Shown: piece by piece, positions 33,051 through 41,086 of the stretch | Numbering within the stretch: position 1 is the stretch's first letter | Layout of the letters: every line of letters begins with the position of its first letter | From: Lederbergia graminis | GTDB lineage: Bacteria; Bacillota; Bacilli; Bacillales; Bacillaceae_C | Direction of reading: 5' to 3' | NCBI RefSeq assembly: GCF_042655485.1 | Contig: NZ_JBHSMC010000011.1 | Coordinates: forward strand, 124,001-188,000 | Length of the DNA stretch: 64,000 bases | Position numbers and translations under genes: made by a program | Notes under the pieces: model-generated | Databases searched by the model: none | Seen by the model: only the letters and a program-made list of their open reading frames with translations | What the model was told of the DNA's origin: nothing

Positions 33051-33059
33051 TACACAAAA

Positions 33060-33097
33060 AAAACTTCTAGCTTTGATGATTCAAAGCTAGAAGTTTT
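33060..33097 (-). terminator. Terminator after GntR gene
   Basis: AAACTTCTAGCTTTG and CAAAGCTAGAAGTTT form a perfect 15-bp stem with a 6-base loop, followed on the minus strand by seven or more T. It lies 6 bp past the stop. Confidence 0.9.
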
Positions 33098-33102
33098 CAT
33101 CA

Positions 33103-33831
33103 TTAATTATTTCGAAACACTTTAAAAACAGCGCGTTCAAATGGAATATAGTACTTATTATAGGCAATCATGTTGCCATTTTTATCACTAATACGTTCGA
33201 TGATCATTTGATAATATTTGGATACATTCCCTTTATTCGCTTCTTTAATAATTTCGGTTGCTTGCACCATGCGAATTTCCAACATGGAAGATAGCCCGTA
33301 ATCATAAATCTTATTTTCAAGAAATTCTAATACTTCGTTCTCATTATTTAAGTCAATTGATTTAATATGGTCAAAATCAGTTGCTAAATGGGTAAAACAT
33401 GACCCTTTTACGACACCATCTTGTTTAAAATAGCGATAAATAGCAAGAACGATGGATGTCTTACGATCAAATATCCGTTCTACATGCTCACTTGAAACTT
33501 CAATTTTCATCTCAATATCGACTTGATCAATTTCATCTTCACAACATTTATAAAAAGGATTCCCCATTCTCTCAATGCCAACATTATCTTCATTTAGCGT
33601 CTTACGAACGAAATTCCCCAATCCTTTTTTCGCTTCGATAATTCCATCTTCCTGTAATAACCCTAGTGCTTGTCGTAAAGTTGATCGGCTGATACCAAGT
33701 TGCTCTGCCAATAGCGGTTCAGAAGGTAGCTTACTACCTTCTGGATATAATCCATCGCGAATCATTTTTAATATTTTATTATAAGCAACGGCATACCTTG
33801 TCGCCTTATTAAATAATTTATTTTGGTTAAT
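33103..33831 (-). CDS. GntR-family regulator (HutC subfamily)
   Basis: A DNA-binding winged helix (NKILKMIRDGLYPEGSKLPSEP, then LAEQLGISRSTLRQALGLLQ) followed by a UTRA-type ligand domain (KCCEDEIDQVDIEMKIEVSS...IVLAIYRYFKQDG). This is the HutC/FadR-like plan, about 240 residues. The frame extends to 33939 with TTG and ATG options that lack ribosome binding sites, while GGGAGGGG is 6 bases before an ATT at 33831, so the start is unresolved. It probably controls the nucleoside operon and/or the divergent MFS gene. Confidence 0.82.
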   Translation of the reverse strand: MNQNKLFNKATRYAVAYNKILKMIRDGLYPEGSKLPSEPLLAEQLGISRSTLRQALGLLQEDGIIEAKKGLGNFVRKTLNEDNVGIERMGNPFYKCCEDEIDQVDIEMKIEVSSEHVERIFDRKTSIVLAIYRYFKQDGVVKGSCFTHLATDFDHIKSIDLNNENEVLEFLENKIYDYGLSSMLEIRMVQATEIIKEANKGNVSKYYQMIIERISDKNGNMIAYNKYYIPFERAVFKVFRNN

Positions 33832-33889
33832 TATTTTCCCCTCCCTTATCAAGTCATTATGTAGCGTAATTTTATATGAAATATAAAAA

Positions 33890-33902
33890 GCATGAAACAT
33901 GC
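33890..33902. promoter_or_regulatory. Palindrome in the GntR-MFS intergenic region
   Basis: GCATGAAACATGC, a perfect 5-bp inverted repeat with a 3-base centre, located between the divergent GntR and MFS genes. It is a possible operator, on position only. Confidence 0.4.
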
Positions 33903-34010
33903 CTATGTAAAAAGAACATCCCCTGTCTATTTTATACAATTAAATAAAGTTTTGAAAGTTAAATACTAATCCTAGCTTGTCTTTCATACACTATTTTGGA
34001 GGTGGATGGG

Positions 34011-35162
34011 ATGAAAGAAACAAGTATCGATAAATTACATATCTTTATTACCATTTTTATTGTTAGTTTAATTATGAGTATTCAAGGACCAATCTTTACT
34101 CCGTATGCAGCGTTGTTAGGGGCTTCGAGTGTCATGATTGGAATTATGCTTAGCGCTTCGCAAGTGACCGATTTAACTGGGAACTTAATGGTAGGTCCGT
34201 TAGTGGATCGTTTTGGAAAAAGACTCTTCATTACAATTCCACTTTTTATTTCAGCATTTTTATATATGGCACATGGTTTTATCTTAAGCTCTACTACTCT
34301 ACTCATTTTACGCTCACTTAATAGCTTCGTGCTCGCTTTTTTAATGCCGACCACTTTCGCCCTCATTTCTGGATATGCAAAAAATGCTCGTCAGCAAGGA
34401 AAAAACATGGCCATCATTGGTATTCTTGGGATGTTTGCAAACATTTTCGCACCACTTATTGGTGGAAAACTCGGTGCTACGATTGGTTATGCAAATACGT
34501 ACATCATTATTGGACTAGCACTACTAGTAATTGCTGTGTATGCATTTATCTTTTTACGAGAGCGCCAATATATTGCAGTAAATAAAAATTCTACATCCGT
34601 TCATTTACTTTCTGTTTTTAAAAATCCACAACTACTGCTTGTCTATTTAACAGGTTTTGCGATTATGTACATCCACGGAGTGATTATTTATGAAGTCCCT
34701 TATTTGACAGTGGAAAAAGGGTTATCGACCGCAAGTACAGGAAAATTATTTAGCATAATGGGAATTGGCTCCTTAGTAACATTATCGTTTTTCTTCCTAC
34801 AACGATTGGATGCAATTAAGCGCATGATGTTCGGCTTATTTACACTTTGCATTAGTTTAGCGGTACTGATTAATGGTTTCCTCTCTTTAACCGTCTTTCT
34901 ATTTATTATGGGTATTTGTTTTGGACTAGTTATGCCCGCTGCTGCTACTGCTGTTACTAGTGCGGTACAAAGCAATGAACATGGGAGAGCTTTTGGTGTC
35001 ATGTCCGCCATTTATTCACTTGGCATGATCGCTAGTTCCTTCCTAACATCCATTATTCGGCAAATCATTTCACCTTATTTTATTGCCTTTTTAGTTGGGA
35101 TGCTCATGCTCATCATCATCGGCCTTATAAAATTTAATACACCAAAAACCGTTAGGACATAA
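34011..35162 (+). CDS. MFS transporter
   Basis: A 383-residue, 12-helix major facilitator. VGPLVDRFGKRLFITIPLFI is the loop 2-3 motif, and LLILRSLNSFVLAFLMPT and INGFLSLTVFLFIMGICFGL are membrane segments. A drug- or metabolite-efflux type is likely. GGAGGTGG lies 7 bases before the ATG at 34011, which is preferred to the upstream ATG at 33996. It is divergent from the GntR gene, so it is a candidate target. A terminator follows. Confidence 0.88.
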   Translation: MKETSIDKLHIFITIFIVSLIMSIQGPIFTPYAALLGASSVMIGIMLSASQVTDLTGNLMVGPLVDRFGKRLFITIPLFISAFLYMAHGFILSSTTLLILRSLNSFVLAFLMPTTFALISGYAKNARQQGKNMAIIGILGMFANIFAPLIGGKLGATIGYANTYIIIGLALLVIAVYAFIFLRERQYIAVNKNSTSVHLLSVFKNPQLLLVYLTGFAIMYIHGVIIYEVPYLTVEKGLSTASTGKLFSIMGIGSLVTLSFFFLQRLDAIKRMMFGLFTLCISLAVLINGFLSLTVFLFIMGICFGLVMPAAATAVTSAVQSNEHGRAFGVMSAIYSLGMIASSFLTSIIRQIISPYFIAFLVGMLMLIIIGLIKFNTPKTVRT

Positions 35163-35180
35163 GTGGGAGAAAAAAATCTT

Positions 35181-35217
35181 AAAACGGGAACATATTCATG
35201 AGCCAATAACCCGTTTT
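35181..35217 (+). terminator. Terminator after MFS gene
   Basis: AAAACGGG and CCCGTTTT around a 21-base loop, 18 bp after the stop; only a short T run follows. Confidence 0.6.
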
Positions 35218-35246
35218 CTATGCTACGATACTAACGAGGTGTGTAT

Positions 35247-36209
35247 ATGGTCAAAAAGCTACTATGGGTATTTGTTTTCATCTTGCTATTATTAGTCGGA
35301 TGTTCATCAAAAGATAAGATGGAAACATATGCAATCGATGAATTAGAGAAACAATATGGTGTGGAGCTAAAAGTGACGAATGTAGAGCGTTCGAGCACAA
35401 AGTTCCCTGCCATCTTTTCTGTTTTTGGAGAATTTTATACGTTAACTTTTGAAACGCAAGAGGAACATCCAGTTATTTTTACAGGAAACATTCATTCTAA
35501 AGATTTTAATCAATTTCATGATAATTATGTTTCCGCTAAACATGAATCGCTCTTACAACATGATTCAGACTACCAAAACTTATATGAAAAATTGGAAGCG
35601 AATGGATTTATCGATATGAAGCTTACTAGTGCCTTTACGAAAAATGTGCAAGTGAATGTATTATTCAAAGGGCACTATCATGAAGCTAGTTACAATGTCG
35701 ATGAACTAATGGAAACGATGACGCGAATGGCTGAAAAAATTGTCTTGAATAAACAGTATGAAACTTCCATTGAATTTACGGTAAATGCGAAGCGATATAT
35801 GGTAGATGAAATGAAGGAGATTCCCTTGGAATACAGTATTTATTCTTATAGTCTCCCAGCTAATGAAAGTCTAGGTTCAATATTAACAAAGCAATTAGAA
35901 CAATTTCAATCGAATCAAGCGATAACAGGAGAGCTCATCCTGCAATTAGACGAACTACTTTTTGATATCTCATCTACATTAAATAGGGCGAACACACATA
36001 ACTACTACCAACGTTGGTATGAACATAGAATTGGCCTACTCGTGTTACACGAATATGATGAAACACGACTCCTTCAAGCACTTGAAAAACTACGTGATGC
36101 CGGAATGAACGAAGCTTATGTACAACTCATCTTTCAAGACGGAAACACAAACCAATGCCAACTCAAAGAACTCACAAACAGCGAAAGCATTGGGAAATGT
36201 TTTAACTAA
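35247..36209 (+). CDS. Lipoprotein of unknown function
   Basis: A 320-residue secreted lipoprotein. The signal peptide MVKKLLWVFVFILLLLVGCS ends in the lipobox LVGC with Cys19. The mature part begins SSKDKMETYAIDELEKQYGV and is mixed alpha/beta. TFETQEEHPVIFTGNIHSKDF suggests a repeat-like domain seen in other Bacillus lipoproteins, but I do not recognise a named family. GAGGTG lies 5 bases before the ATG. Monocistronic; family A hairpins follow 3 bp after the stop. Confidence 0.82.
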   Translation: MVKKLLWVFVFILLLLVGCSSKDKMETYAIDELEKQYGVELKVTNVERSSTKFPAIFSVFGEFYTLTFETQEEHPVIFTGNIHSKDFNQFHDNYVSAKHESLLQHDSDYQNLYEKLEANGFIDMKLTSAFTKNVQVNVLFKGHYHEASYNVDELMETMTRMAEKIVLNKQYETSIEFTVNAKRYMVDEMKEIPLEYSIYSYSLPANESLGSILTKQLEQFQSNQAITGELILQLDELLFDISSTLNRANTHNYYQRWYEHRIGLLVLHEYDETRLLQALEKLRDAGMNEAYVQLIFQDGNTNQCQLKELTNSESIGKCFN

Positions 36210-36212
36210 AAC

Positions 36213-36265
36213 GGGACGTGGGGTCAGGATTGGTGTCCCAGCAGGGCTTGCTGGGACGGCACCCC
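36213..36265. repeat. Family A unit with GTCCCAGCA hairpin
   Basis: GGGACGTGGGGTCAGG joins a perfect 9-bp inverted repeat, GTCCCAGCA...TGCTGGGAC (35 to 57 past 36200). The same hairpin recurs at 36444. Confidence 0.75.
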
Positions 36266-36326
36266 TAATCAATGATTCTATCAGAAGAAATGTGAGATTA
36301 GGACAAAAGAATATGGAGAAATAAAA

Positions 36327-36371
36327 AAACCAAACCATCTGGAGAGTATCTTTCTCGAGATGGTTTGGTTT
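36327..36371. terminator. Bidirectional terminator between lipoprotein and kduI
   Basis: AAACCAAACCATCT and AGATGGTTTGGTTT form a perfect 14-bp stem with T runs on both sides. It serves the convergent lipoprotein (plus) and kduI (minus) genes. Confidence 0.85.
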
Positions 36372-36429
36372 ATCCTGTTGAAATTTAGTCGATGTACGAT
36401 CCTAAAAGATTGTAATATTACTAGCGGCG

Positions 36430-36486
36430 GGACGAGGACGATGTCCCAGCAGCATTGCTGGGACAATGTTCCTGACCCCATGTCCC
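36430..36486. repeat. Family A unit with GTCCCAGCA hairpin, last copy in the window
   Basis: GGGACGAGG, the hairpin GTCCCAGCA...TGCTGGGAC (36444-36465), then a unit ending GTCCC 1 bp from the kduI stop. No family A copy was seen to the right of this point. Confidence 0.78.
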
Positions 36487-36487
36487 T

Positions 36488-37318
36488 TTATTTCAGGTCG
36501 TCCATTTCTACTACGTCCATATCGGCAAATGTATAATTTTCTCCAGCCATTGCCCATATAAATGTATAATTGCTCGTCCCTACTCCAGAGTGAATCGACC
36601 AGCTAGGGGAAATGATTGCTTGTTCATTTTTCACGACTATATGCCGAGTTTCTTGGGGCTCTCCCATTAAATGAAACACTCGAGCTGTATCTTCTAAGTC
36701 AAAATAAAGATATGCTTCCATGCGCCGATCATGAAGATGAGCAGGCATCGTATTCCACATGTTGTTCGGCTCCAAAATCGTCAATCCCATCATTAACTGA
36801 CAGCTTCTTGCACCATCCGCATGAATATACTTATATATCGTACGTTTGTTAGACTCTTCATTGGATCCAAGTCGTGCTGGCTCTGCTTTAGTAATGTCGA
36901 TTTTTTCTGTTGGATAACGCTTTGAAGCATGTGATGATACGATATAAAATCTAGCAGGTTGTTGCGGGTCCACACTATGGAACGTGACATTTTTATTGCC
37001 AAGTCCGATATAGAGACCATCTTTTTTATCCAAAACATATTCTTCCGTCTCTACTTTTACAACCCCGGGTCCGCCGATATTAATAACCCCTACTTCTCGT
37101 CTTTCTAAAAAGTAATTTGTTTTCAATTGGTCCCCTACATCCAGTTCTAAAGGTGTGTCAATAGGAACCGCTCCTCCAATAATGAAGCGATCATAATGTG
37201 TATACACAAACTTACTTTCTCCCTCAACAAACAAATTCTCGATTAAAAAATCATTTCGTATCCGCTCGGTCGTATAATATTTGAAATCAGTTGGATTTGT
37301 TGTATGTCTAATTTCCAC
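36488..37318 (-). CDS. kduI: 5-keto-4-deoxyuronate isomerase
   Basis: A 276-residue KduI-family cupin enzyme (4-deoxy-L-threo-5-hexosulose-uronate ketol-isomerase). It converts the unsaturated-uronate product of pectin or glycosaminoglycan lyases to 3-deoxy-D-glycero-2,5-hexodiulosonate. The zinc-binding stretch MPAHLHDRRMEAYLYF, with His-x-His and Glu, is near residue 193, and WSIHSGVGT near 245 gives the fourth ligand. The length matches the family. The start is GTG after AAGGAGG. It is the last gene of the three-gene operon with kduD and the enolase-superfamily gene. Confidence 0.95.
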   Translation of the reverse strand: MEIRHTTNPTDFKYYTTERIRNDFLIENLFVEGESKFVYTHYDRFIIGGAVPIDTPLELDVGDQLKTNYFLERREVGVINIGGPGVVKVETEEYVLDKKDGLYIGLGNKNVTFHSVDPQQPARFYIVSSHASKRYPTEKIDITKAEPARLGSNEESNKRTIYKYIHADGARSCQLMMGLTILEPNNMWNTMPAHLHDRRMEAYLYFDLEDTARVFHLMGEPQETRHIVVKNEQAIISPSWSIHSGVGTSNYTFIWAMAGENYTFADMDVVEMDDLK

Positions 37319-37332
37319 TTATAAAACCTCCT

Positions 37333-38085
37333 TCAATAATTTAGCCAACCACCATCGACACAAAGTACATGTCCGTGCACATAATCCGAAGCTTTTGACG
37401 CTAAAAACACAACTGGACCTTCTAAATCTGCTGGTTTCCCCCAATGTTGTGCAGGAATTCTCGAAGATATAAAGGCATTTCGAGCAGTATCTTGTCTTAG
37501 CGCCTCTGTATTATCAGTTTCCATATAGCCTGGTGCTATCGCATTGACGTTTACACCTCGTCCTGCCCATTCATTTGCGAGCGATTTCGTTAAACCAACA
37601 ACCCCATGCTTACTTGCTGTGTAAGCGACGACATTTTTACCACCTTGAAAAGATAGCATGGAGGCAATATTAATGATTTTGCCGGCTCCATGCTCCAGCA
37701 TGTGTTTTCCTACAAGACTAGAAAACTTATAAACAATGTTTAAGTTTACATTTAACACATCTTCCCAGTCTTGATCGGAAAATTCTTCTGCAGGAGCCCG
37801 GCGGATAATTCCAGCATTATTCACTAAAATATCAATCCGTTTTTTATATTGAAAAGCTTGGTCTAATACCGCTTCCACACTATTCGGAAGTGATAAATCC
37901 TGCTGTATTGGGTAAAATTTTCTCCCAAGAGCTTCTACTCTCTCTCGGGTTTCCGTCATGTCACTAATCCCAACACCGATAATATCGGCACCAGCTTTTG
38001 CTAAGCCGATGATCATCCCTTGTCCTAATCCTCTACTTGCGCCTGTTACTAGCGCTGTTTTACCATGTAACTGAAAATCTATCAT
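37333..38085 (-). CDS. kduD: 2-keto-3-deoxy-D-gluconate/2,5-diketo-3-deoxygluconate dehydrogenase (SDR)
   Basis: A 250-residue classical SDR. ALVTGASRGLGQGMIIGLAK binds the cofactor, LVNNAGIIRRAPAEEFSDQD is the KduD-like NNAG region, IINIASMLSFQGG carries the Ser, and YTASKHGVVGLTKSLANEWA the Tyr-x-x-x-Lys. It reduces the KduI product to 2-keto-3-deoxygluconate. AAGGAG lies 9 bases before the ATG. It is 6 bp after the enolase-superfamily gene and 14 bp before kduI. KDG kinase and aldolase are not in the window. Confidence 0.94.
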   Translation of the reverse strand: MIDFQLHGKTALVTGASRGLGQGMIIGLAKAGADIIGVGISDMTETRERVEALGRKFYPIQQDLSLPNSVEAVLDQAFQYKKRIDILVNNAGIIRRAPAEEFSDQDWEDVLNVNLNIVYKFSSLVGKHMLEHGAGKIINIASMLSFQGGKNVVAYTASKHGVVGLTKSLANEWAGRGVNVNAIAPGYMETDNTEALRQDTARNAFISSRIPAQHWGKPADLEGPVVFLASKASDYVHGHVLCVDGGWLNY

Positions 38086-38091
38086 TCTTTT

Positions 38092-39243
38092 CTACTCCTT
38101 TTTTCCTTCTTGCACGCTCCATCCTTGTTTTTTCACCATGGCAGTAAAATATATCTCGTCCAGCTCTAATCCAAAACCTGGTTTATTCGGAACGTGAACA
38201 TTGCCCTTTGTGATGATGTAATCCGAGCGATCGAGTCCATTTATCGATATGTCATCCCATTCAATCATGAGAAACTTTTTAATGACTGGAGCTAGATGAC
38301 CGAGTACATAGTTTCCGTACACACATCCATAGCTATGGGGAGCTGAATGTACATTGGCAGCGTCGAGTTCCTTTCCTAAATGCAACCAGCGATGAAAACC
38401 GTAATGAAGAATATCATACTGAATCGCATCTAAATAGCCTTGTTTCGCCCATCCAACAATATGATTAGAAGCATCTCCTTCGCCATCGGTTATCATGACA
38501 TCGAGTCCTTCTGTCTTCATCCATTCCTTCAAATTCTTGAACAATTCCGGATCCTCATGAAAAGGCTCCTCAATCCAAGTAATATTTGCGTCCTTCGTTG
38601 CTAGTAACACTTCCTTCGTCAAATTCAGGTTGTAGCCGTTATTCGCATCAATCATTATTTTTGCTTCTGACCCAACAACTTTTCTGACTCCCTGAATAAT
38701 GGCGATATCTCTGTCTGTGCCTGCTTGTAGTGGCATATGCATGGCACCACGGCCAACCTTAATTTTAAAAGCGCGATGACCTGCCGCCCAACCTGCTAAT
38801 GCTTCTGATTGGATAATACTCACTGCTTCTGCATCATCGTCGACGTGAAGATCATCAAAATAAAGGGACGTATCATAGCAAGGAACAACGAGGTTATCTT
38901 TAGCCTCGCCTGATAACAGCTGATACACCGGCTTTTCCTGCACTTTCCCGCTCCAATCTAATAGTGGAAACTCGATATCGTAATAAGCAGGAAGGACCTC
39001 GCCATTACTCGAAAATAACTCGTCCACTCTTTTACCGATTATTGCTTTTGCTCTTGCTTCTGTAATTCGGGACCAACCAAAACCTTGTTCACCCCCAATT
39101 GTGATGCGCACCAAATCTAAGGGAGCGTTCTTGCCATGAACTCCTAATCTCGCATTGCAACCAGCTGAGCGTTTTCGTACTCCCGGAAGTCGGCACCATT
39201 CCAATTTCTCTACTTTCCAAGAAGCAGCATCCAGTAGATTCAT
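38092..39243 (-). CDS. Mandelate racemase/muconate lactonizing enzyme-type (enolase superfamily)
   Basis: A 383-residue enolase-superfamily enzyme. GHRAFKIKVGRGA gives the Lys-x-Lys motif near 167, MIDANNGYN the first metal Asp, WIEEPFHED the second (Glu), and TDGEGDASN the third. SAPHSYGCVYG near 305 carries a likely His acid/base. Such enzymes dehydrate, racemise or cycloisomerise acid sugars. In this operon with kduD and kduI, dehydration or lactone opening of an uronate or aldonate to a 2-keto-3-deoxy acid is a reasonable inference. It is the first gene of the operon. Confidence 0.88.
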   Translation of the reverse strand: MNLLDAASWKVEKLEWCRLPGVRKRSAGCNARLGVHGKNAPLDLVRITIGGEQGFGWSRITEARAKAIIGKRVDELFSSNGEVLPAYYDIEFPLLDWSGKVQEKPVYQLLSGEAKDNLVVPCYDTSLYFDDLHVDDDAEAVSIIQSEALAGWAAGHRAFKIKVGRGAMHMPLQAGTDRDIAIIQGVRKVVGSEAKIMIDANNGYNLNLTKEVLLATKDANITWIEEPFHEDPELFKNLKEWMKTEGLDVMITDGEGDASNHIVGWAKQGYLDAIQYDILHYGFHRWLHLGKELDAANVHSAPHSYGCVYGNYVLGHLAPVIKKFLMIEWDDISINGLDRSDYIITKGNVHVPNKPGFGLELDEIYFTAMVKKQGWSVQEGKKE

Positions 39244-39327
39244 CCTTTTTCCCCTTTACCAATGAAATTAGTATTTAGCCCTCACTTATACTACGAATCT
39301 AATTGCGAATATATGAGGAAAAATAAA

Positions 39328-39377
39328 AGAAAGGGTCAAGAACATTGTGTTTTAGCACAAACATCTTGACCCTTTCT
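39328..39377 (-). terminator. Terminator after GNAT gene
   Basis: AGAAAGGGTCAAGA and TCTTGACCCTTTCT form a perfect 14-bp stem with an inner TTGTG...CACAA stem. The minus strand continues with TTTTATTTTT. It lies 6 bp past the stop at 39383. Confidence 0.85.
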
Positions 39378-39382
39378 ACTAT

Positions 39383-40024
39383 TTAAAATTCGTGCACTTT
39401 GGATGATTGAACCACATCTAGAAAATGTGGAGGTGCCTCGGCAAACTCTAGTTTTTCAAAGTGTTCCTTACGCATAGATTTTTTTAAGATTGGAAGACAT
39501 TCTTTCAAATCATTTGGTCTAGAACCAATCACTGAATCCGTTAAAAGTTTGAAGCCAAAATCGGAATATAGTTTTATTGCCCTAAAACTCTCAGGATGGG
39601 TATGTAAAAACACGGGATACTCATTTTCAGGCAAGGATTGCATTACATATGAAAGTAACGCTCGACCAATACCTTTTCCTTCATATTCCTTTAATACTTT
39701 ATACCAATGGACCGTCCATATTTGATTATAAGCCTTCCATAAAAAACAAGTTCCCACTGGTTTATCTTGTTCATCACATACAAATACACAGCTTTGAAAA
39801 AATAAATCTCCTTTTGGGCGATACACTTGATTAAAAAAATCCGTCATAAAGTCATCATATTCAGTTGCTTCTTCGGGTGAGTTAAATTGCATTGCTTTCC
39901 ATGTATCCAACTCATCCTCACGACAAAAACGCACATGAAATCCTACTGGTAATTCTCTCATCGCATTTACATTTAAAGATGGGCACATCATAAATAAGTG
40001 TTTATCTTCTACTTGATCACTCAA
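39383..40024 (-). CDS. GNAT-family N-acetyltransferase
   Basis: A 213-residue acetyltransferase. The acetyl-CoA motif A is WYKVLKEYEGKGIGRALLSY (near 130), with the Arg/Gln-x-x-Gly-x-Gly/Ala equivalent EGKGIGRA. VFLHTHPESFRAIKLYSDFG covers motif B. The substrate is unknown. It starts with TTG, 8 bases after AAAGGAG. The start is only about 75 bp from array B2. Confidence 0.85.
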   Translation of the reverse strand: MSDQVEDKHLFMMCPSLNVNAMRELPVGFHVRFCREDELDTWKAMQFNSPEEATEYDDFMTDFFNQVYRPKGDLFFQSCVFVCDEQDKPVGTCFLWKAYNQIWTVHWYKVLKEYEGKGIGRALLSYVMQSLPENEYPVFLHTHPESFRAIKLYSDFGFKLLTDSVIGSRPNDLKECLPILKKSMRKEHFEKLEFAEAPPHFLDVVQSSKVHEF

Positions 40025-40097
40025 TTGTTTATCTCCTTTATTGTGGTATGGGGGGATTGCGTTACTTCCTTCTTCGGGTGTTTTTATGGGGGAATGC

Positions 40098-40985
40098 GGT
40101 GAGTTTTTGCGTGACCTCTAAGGCTATTTTTCAATCAATTGGGAACGATGCAGCCGCCAACGTGACGGCCTCTGACGATTTTTCTTCTTACCGGGCACGA
40201 TGAAGTTCCTATCGTGACCGCCTCTTCCAATTCTTCTTCCTACCGGGCACGATGAAGTTCCTATCGTGACCGCCTCTTCCAATTCTTCTTCCAACTGGGC
40301 ACGCTGAAGCTTTCAACGTGACCGCCTCTACCGACTTTTCTTCCAACTGGGCACGATGCGAGCTCTAACGTGACCAACTCTTCCAATTTTTCTTCCAACT
40401 GGGAACGATGCAGCCTCCAGCGTGACCACTTCAGCCGATTTCTCATCCAACTGGGAACGTTAAAGCCTCCTGCGTGACCACCTCAACCCAATTATCTTCC
40501 AACTGGGCACGTTACAGCCTTCAACGTGACCGCCTCTTCCAATTCTTCTTCCAACTGGGCACGCTGAAGCTTTCAACGTGACCGCCTCTACCGACTTTTC
40601 TTCCAACTGGGCACGATGCGAGCTCTAACGTGACCAACTCTTCCAATTTTTCTTCCAACTGGGAACGATGCAGCCTCCAGCGTGACCACTTCAGCCGATT
40701 TCTCATCCAAGTGGGCACGATACAGCTCACATTGTGACCACTTCTTCCAATTTTTCTTCCAACTGGGTACGCTGCAGCCTCCTGCATGACCACTTCATCC
40801 GATTTCTCATCCAACTGGGAACGTTAAAGCCTCCTGCGTGACCACCTCAACCCAATTATCTTCCAACTGGGCACGTTACAGCCTTCAACGTGACCACCTC
40901 TCCCAATTTTTCATCCAAGTGGGCACGCAACTAGCTTTAACGCTCCCTCCTCACTCCATATTCCACCCAACAGGGCACAAGGCAC
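40098..40985. repeat. Tandem array with strict 52-bp period (array B2)
   Basis: About 17 units. The anchor CGTGA (or CATGA/TGTGA) recurs at 40161, 40213, 40265 and then every 52 bp to 40889 without any drift. Units carry GGGMACG...CGTGACC and a CTTCCAACT spacer. Units from 40268 to about 40455 are repeated almost unchanged 260 bp later, and those near 40451-40540 364 bp later, so the array grew by segmental duplication. It is related to array B1. Confidence 0.92.
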
Positions 40986-41035
40986 TCTCCTGCACTTCCC
41001 CTTTATTCCATTCACATATTATCACTCTACAAAAA

Positions 41036-41069
41036 GAAGTAATTCCCTATTAAGAATAGGAATTACTTC
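41036..41069 (-). terminator. Terminator after epimerase gene
   Basis: GAAGTAATTCCCTATT and AATAGGAATTACTTC form a long, nearly perfect stem with a 3-base loop, followed on the minus strand by five T. It lies 17 bp past the stop at 41087. Confidence 0.85.
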
Positions 41070-41086
41070 CATCGCATTTACCTCTA

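Noticed and set aside
40261..40814. Two related frames with repeated SRWRLHRSQLEEK-type text
   Set aside because: They lie fully inside array B2 and repeat because the array is segmentally duplicated.
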